Shown piece after piece: positions 5,516 through 7,374 of a DNA stretch of 7,374 nucleotides (position 1 is its first letter; every line of letters begins with the position of its first letter). Under the pieces are notes generated by a model. The model did no database searches. It saw nothing but the letters and a program-made list of their open reading frames with translations, and was not told the origin of the DNA. This DNA comes from Anaerobacillus sp. (lineage in GTDB: Bacteria > Bacillota > Bacilli > Bacillales_H > Anaerobacillaceae), in the NCBI GenBank assembly GCA_007120055.1, contig SKOL01000148.1, positions 1 to 7,374 on the forward strand, read 5' to 3'. The position numbers were made by a program, and so were the translations under genes.

Positions 5516-5565
5516 CATACAAAGCCTGCATGAAGTTGTAGCTTCACCATTTAAAATGGTAAAAG
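5516..5565 (-). repeat. Copy B (ilvA-proximal) of a tandem structured element
   Basis: This 50-base copy starts 125 bases from the start of copy A. Its small hairpin is TGAAG (5531-5535) with CTTCA (5542-5546) and a 6-base loop. Compared with copy A, the fourth stem pair is changed on both sides (C-G there, A-T here), so pairing is preserved. Next to it ACCATTT-T-AAATGGT on the minus strand (5544-5558) forms a second hairpin, weaker in copy A. Confidence 0.7.
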
Positions 5566-5615
5566 TTGAGTTTCTCCGTTTCCAACTTTCTACTAACCAA
5601 CTATCCAACTTTTAC
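5559..5615 (-). repeat. Long-range stem with iterated CCAACT units
   Basis: GTAAAAGTTG (5559-5568) pairs perfectly with CAACTTTTAC (5606-5615). Between and within the arms CCAACT occurs three times (5582, 5597, 5605). The unit at 5582-5589 could compete for the same arm with about seven base pairs. It overlaps the end of copy B. The arms are not followed by a T run on the minus strand, so it is a poor terminator for ilvA. Confidence 0.45.
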
Positions 5616-5704
5616 AAAAATAAAGCCTACTTGTTTCAAATTAATATTTATATATATATCCATAGATTACCACGTTTTTAGTGTTTGTTCTAGAATATGT
5701 TCGT

Positions 5705-6958
5705 CTAGATTAGTAAATTGAACAAATTTTTATCTTTGTTTACTTCAATAAATTCAATTTCCGCTTCATTCATTCGATAGATTAATCCATCATAATCTTC
5801 ACTACGCTTTAATTCAATTCCAACAACAGCTGGACCATTATCTTTATTGTTCTTTTTTGTGTACTCAAAATGAATAATGTCATCATCAGGGCCTAATATA
5901 TCATCTAAAAATTCTCGCAAGGCACCAGCCCGTTGCGGGAAATTGATAATAAAGTGATGTTGTAAGCCTTCATAAATAAGTGAACGCTCTTTTATTTCTT
6001 GCATTCGACCAATATCGTTATTCCCACCACTAATAACACAGACAATTGATTTCCCTTTAATTTCTTCTCGATAAAATTCAAGTGCTGCGATCGGCAATGC
6101 TCCTGCCGGTTCAGCTACGATGGCATTTTCATTATATAACTCTAAAATTGTCGTACATACTTTCCCTTCAGGAACGATGAGAACATCGTCTAATATTGAG
6201 CGACAGATCGAAAACGGTAACTCCCCTACTTTTTTGACCGCAGCTCCGTCCACAAATTTGTCAATCTTACTTAACGGTGTAAGCTCATCATTATCAATCG
6301 ATGTTTTCATTGCAGGGGCACCTTCTGGTTCTACTCCAACCAACTTAGTTGTTGGACTAACTCCTTTTATATATGTGCCTACACCTGACGTTAGTCCGCC
6401 TCCACCAATCGACATAAATAAAAAATCGATGGTTTGATCGATGTCATCCATAATTTCCATTCCAATCGTACCTTGTCCAGCGATAATCCTTTCGTCATCA
6501 AAAGGGTGAATAAACGTCTTATCATTTAATAGGCAATCATCCATAGCTTCAGTATATGCATCGTCAAACGTATCTCCACATAAAACAACTTCAACAAACT
6601 CCCCACCAAATCGTTTCACTTGAGTCACCTTTTGTCTCGGTGTTGTTTTAGGCATAAAAATTTTCCCAAATATTTTTAAATGGTGACAGGAATAAGCAAC
6701 GCCTTGAGCGTGATTTCCTGCACTTGCACAAACAACGCCAGCCGCACGTTCTTCATTCGTTAAACTTTGGATTAAATGATAAGCCCCTCTTATCTTAAAT
6801 GAGCGAACTACTTGTAAATCTTCTCTTTTCAAAAACACATTACATTCATATCGCTCTGACAAAACAGAATTATATTGAAGTGGTGTATGTATGATTACAT
6901 CTTTTAAACTATGATGTGCAATTACTATATCTTCGATCTTAACTTTATTTTGATTCAT
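5705..6958 (-). CDS. ilvA: Threonine ammonia-lyase (threonine deaminase), biosynthetic type
   Basis: The enzyme converts L-threonine to 2-oxobutanoate and ammonia, the first committed step of isoleucine synthesis in the cytoplasm. The 417-residue length is close to B. subtilis IlvA (422). The pyridoxal-phosphate lysine is Lys55 in SFKIRGA; ASAGNHAQG (79-87) and the phosphate-binding GGGGL (185-189) are present, as is SGGN (310-313) near the end of the catalytic domain. Residues about 333-417 form a single ACT-like regulatory domain, the short form typical of Firmicutes, which suggests isoleucine/valine control (family knowledge). The ATG at 6958 has a weak ribosome binding site (AAAGGG, 7-8 bases upstream). 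It stands alone, not with other ilv/leu genes. No T-box leader is visible upstream, so transcription control must be by another route. Confidence 0.96.
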   Translation of the reverse strand: MNQNKVKIEDIVIAHHSLKDVIIHTPLQYNSVLSERYECNVFLKREDLQVVRSFKIRGAYHLIQSLTNEERAAGVVCASAGNHAQGVAYSCHHLKIFGKIFMPKTTPRQKVTQVKRFGGEFVEVVLCGDTFDDAYTEAMDDCLLNDKTFIHPFDDERIIAGQGTIGMEIMDDIDQTIDFLFMSIGGGGLTSGVGTYIKGVSPTTKLVGVEPEGAPAMKTSIDNDELTPLSKIDKFVDGAAVKKVGELPFSICRSILDDVLIVPEGKVCTTILELYNENAIVAEPAGALPIAALEFYREEIKGKSIVCVISGGNNDIGRMQEIKERSLIYEGLQHHFIINFPQRAGALREFLDDILGPDDDIIHFEYTKKNNKDNGPAVVGIELKRSEDYDGLIYRMNEAEIEFIEVNKDKNLFNLLI

Positions 6959-7017
6959 TATTTTACCCTTTCTTACTTTAAAATATATTTTGAATAGTCT
7001 TTACTCTTTAATAAATC

Positions 7018-7026
7018 ATTATATCA
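7018..7026 (-). promoter_or_regulatory. Probable extended -10 promoter of ilvA
   Basis: The minus strand reads TGATATAAT, a perfect -10 with the TGN extension, 60 bases before the ilvA ATG. The -35 region is AT-rich without a good TTGACA match, as often seen with extended -10 promoters. I could not find a convincing CodY-type box. Confidence 0.6.
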
Positions 7027-7125
7027 TGTTTTTTTACACATTAAATATCTATTTTAAAAACGAATGGTGACATTCAAAAATCATTCAATCGTTAAACTTT
7101 AAAACAATCATTTGCCTTCATATTA

Positions 7126-7154
7126 TTGCTATTCAATAGAGTTAACTCTATAAT
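7126..7154 (+). promoter_or_regulatory. Sigma-A promoter of the 7208 gene
   Basis: TTGCTA (7126-7131) and a perfect TATAAT (7149-7154) are separated by exactly 17 bases. Transcription would start near 7161, giving a leader of about 45 bases that carries AGGAGG (7194-7199). Confidence 0.82.
7136..7151. promoter_or_regulatory. Perfect 16-base palindrome over the promoter, probable operator
   Basis: ATAGAGTTAACTCTAT is a gapless perfect palindrome that fills most of the spacer and enters the -10 of the promoter for the 7208 gene. A protein bound here would block RNA polymerase, so a repressor site is the natural reading. The regulator is unknown. The 17-base spacer is not the long 19-base type used by MerR-family activators. 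Confidence 0.55.
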
Positions 7155-7207
7155 ATTAGTATTAACCATAATAATCATAAATAGCTTTGTATTAGGAGGA
7201 ACCATTC

Positions 7208-7374
7208 ATGAAAAAGGTGTTAGCAATTTTTTCAACATTATTTGTTTTTTTAACGATGTTTGCTACTACAACGATGGCTGCAGGTGAAGATCAAGCGGTA
7301 GCATCTTACGAAGGACCGTTAATTTTATTATCCGTTATGACTTTAGGGTTCATGATTTTTTTAATTTTTACTGA
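7208..7374 (+). CDS. Exported or membrane-anchored protein of unknown function, 3' end missing
   Basis: Fifty-five residues are visible before the window ends in mid-codon. The start is firm: AGGAGG (7194-7199) stands 8 bases before the ATG, with a near-consensus promoter upstream. Residues 1-25 look like a signal peptide, with MKK, a hydrophobic core at about 4-18 and a likely cleavage near TMAAG (22-26). A short acidic stretch (GEDQ) follows, then a hydrophobic segment from about 37 to 55 that should cross the membrane. The visible part therefore has a short outside N-terminus followed by one membrane helix. I do not recognise the family, and the C-terminal part lies outside the window. It is divergent from ilvA, with 249 bases between them. 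Confidence 0.75.
   Translation, partial: MKKVLAIFSTLFVFLTMFATTTMAAGEDQAVASYEGPLILLSVMTLGFMIFLIFT

Larger units (their letters stand above)
5342..5704. other. Structured intergenic region between ilvA and cheV
   Basis: About 360 bases with no protein gene. On the minus strand it is the DNA between the end of ilvA and the cheV start. It contains two copies of a 48-50 base element, a two-level hairpin between them, a long-range stem at 5559-5615, and AT-rich sequence next to ilvA. I see no clear ilvA terminator and no clear cheV promoter. Part or all may be transcribed as the cheV leader. Confidence 0.6.

Noticed and set aside
5342..5615. Cyclic-di-GMP riboswitch in the cheV leader
   Set aside because: Tandem arrangement before a motility gene suggested this, but the GCACAGGGCAAACC-type core and the other conserved joining segments of that class are absent.
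6120..6437. Plus-strand open frame opposite ilvA
   Set aside because: It is fully antisense to ilvA and reads like a reverse-strand shadow, rich in Pro, Ser and Thr.
6959..7207. T-box or CodY site controlling ilvA
   Set aside because: No T-box antiterminator phrase (GGGTGGNACCGCG) is present, and no sequence close to the CodY box AATTTTCNGAAAATT was found.
1..7374. tRNA, rRNA, CRISPR array, insertion sequence or transposase
   Set aside because: I saw no cloverleaf, no rRNA-like sequence, no regularly spaced repeat array and no transposase-like protein in the window.

Overview
The window looks like a piece of chromosome from a motile, low-G+C Gram-positive bacterium of the Bacillaceae. The evidence is the AT-rich intergenic DNA, strong AGGAGG-type ribosome binding sites, sigma-A-like promoters, and the gene families present: YhfH, YuiD-type divergent PAP2, CheV and a DUF3891-like protein. 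A 2-oxoacid:ferredoxin oxidoreductase points to an organism with some anaerobic or low-redox metabolism. The genus cannot be fixed from the sequence alone.

Layout from left to right. Bases 1-2160 (+) hold the 3' part of a large alpha-beta fused 2-oxoacid:ferredoxin oxidoreductase gene, closed by a strong terminator. Five genes then lie on the minus strand: a DUF3891-like protein (2270-3034), a YuiD-like divergent PAP2 protein (3407-3862), a 44-residue YhfH zinc-ribbon-like protein (3962-4096), the chemotaxis coupling protein CheV (4433-5341) and threonine deaminase IlvA (5705-6958). At the right edge a plus-strand gene for a short exported or membrane protein begins at 7208 and runs off the window. 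It is divergent from ilvA.

The minus-strand genes do not look like one operon. They are separated by gaps of about 100-370 bases that carry terminators (after yhfH and cheV) and promoter-like sites (before yuiD, yhfH and ilvA). Each probably forms its own transcription unit, with unrelated roles: central carbon metabolism, isoleucine synthesis, chemotaxis and poorly known small or membrane proteins. Two translation starts were moved inward because the ribosome binding site lies inside the longer reading frame: DUF3891 starts at 3034 and yuiD starts with GTG at 3862.

The most unusual material is intergenic. Between ilvA and cheV (5391-5615) there is a 48-50 base element present twice, 125 bases apart. 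Each copy has a small hairpin whose stem sequence differs between copies while pairing is kept. A large two-level hairpin sits between the copies, followed by a stem with two competing pairing partners. I could not match this to a known riboswitch. Other regulatory-looking structures are a perfect 16-base palindrome over the -10 of the last gene, paired 16-base repeats 32 bases apart over the yhfH promoter, and a plus-strand terminator at 3377-3407 with no plus-strand gene before it.
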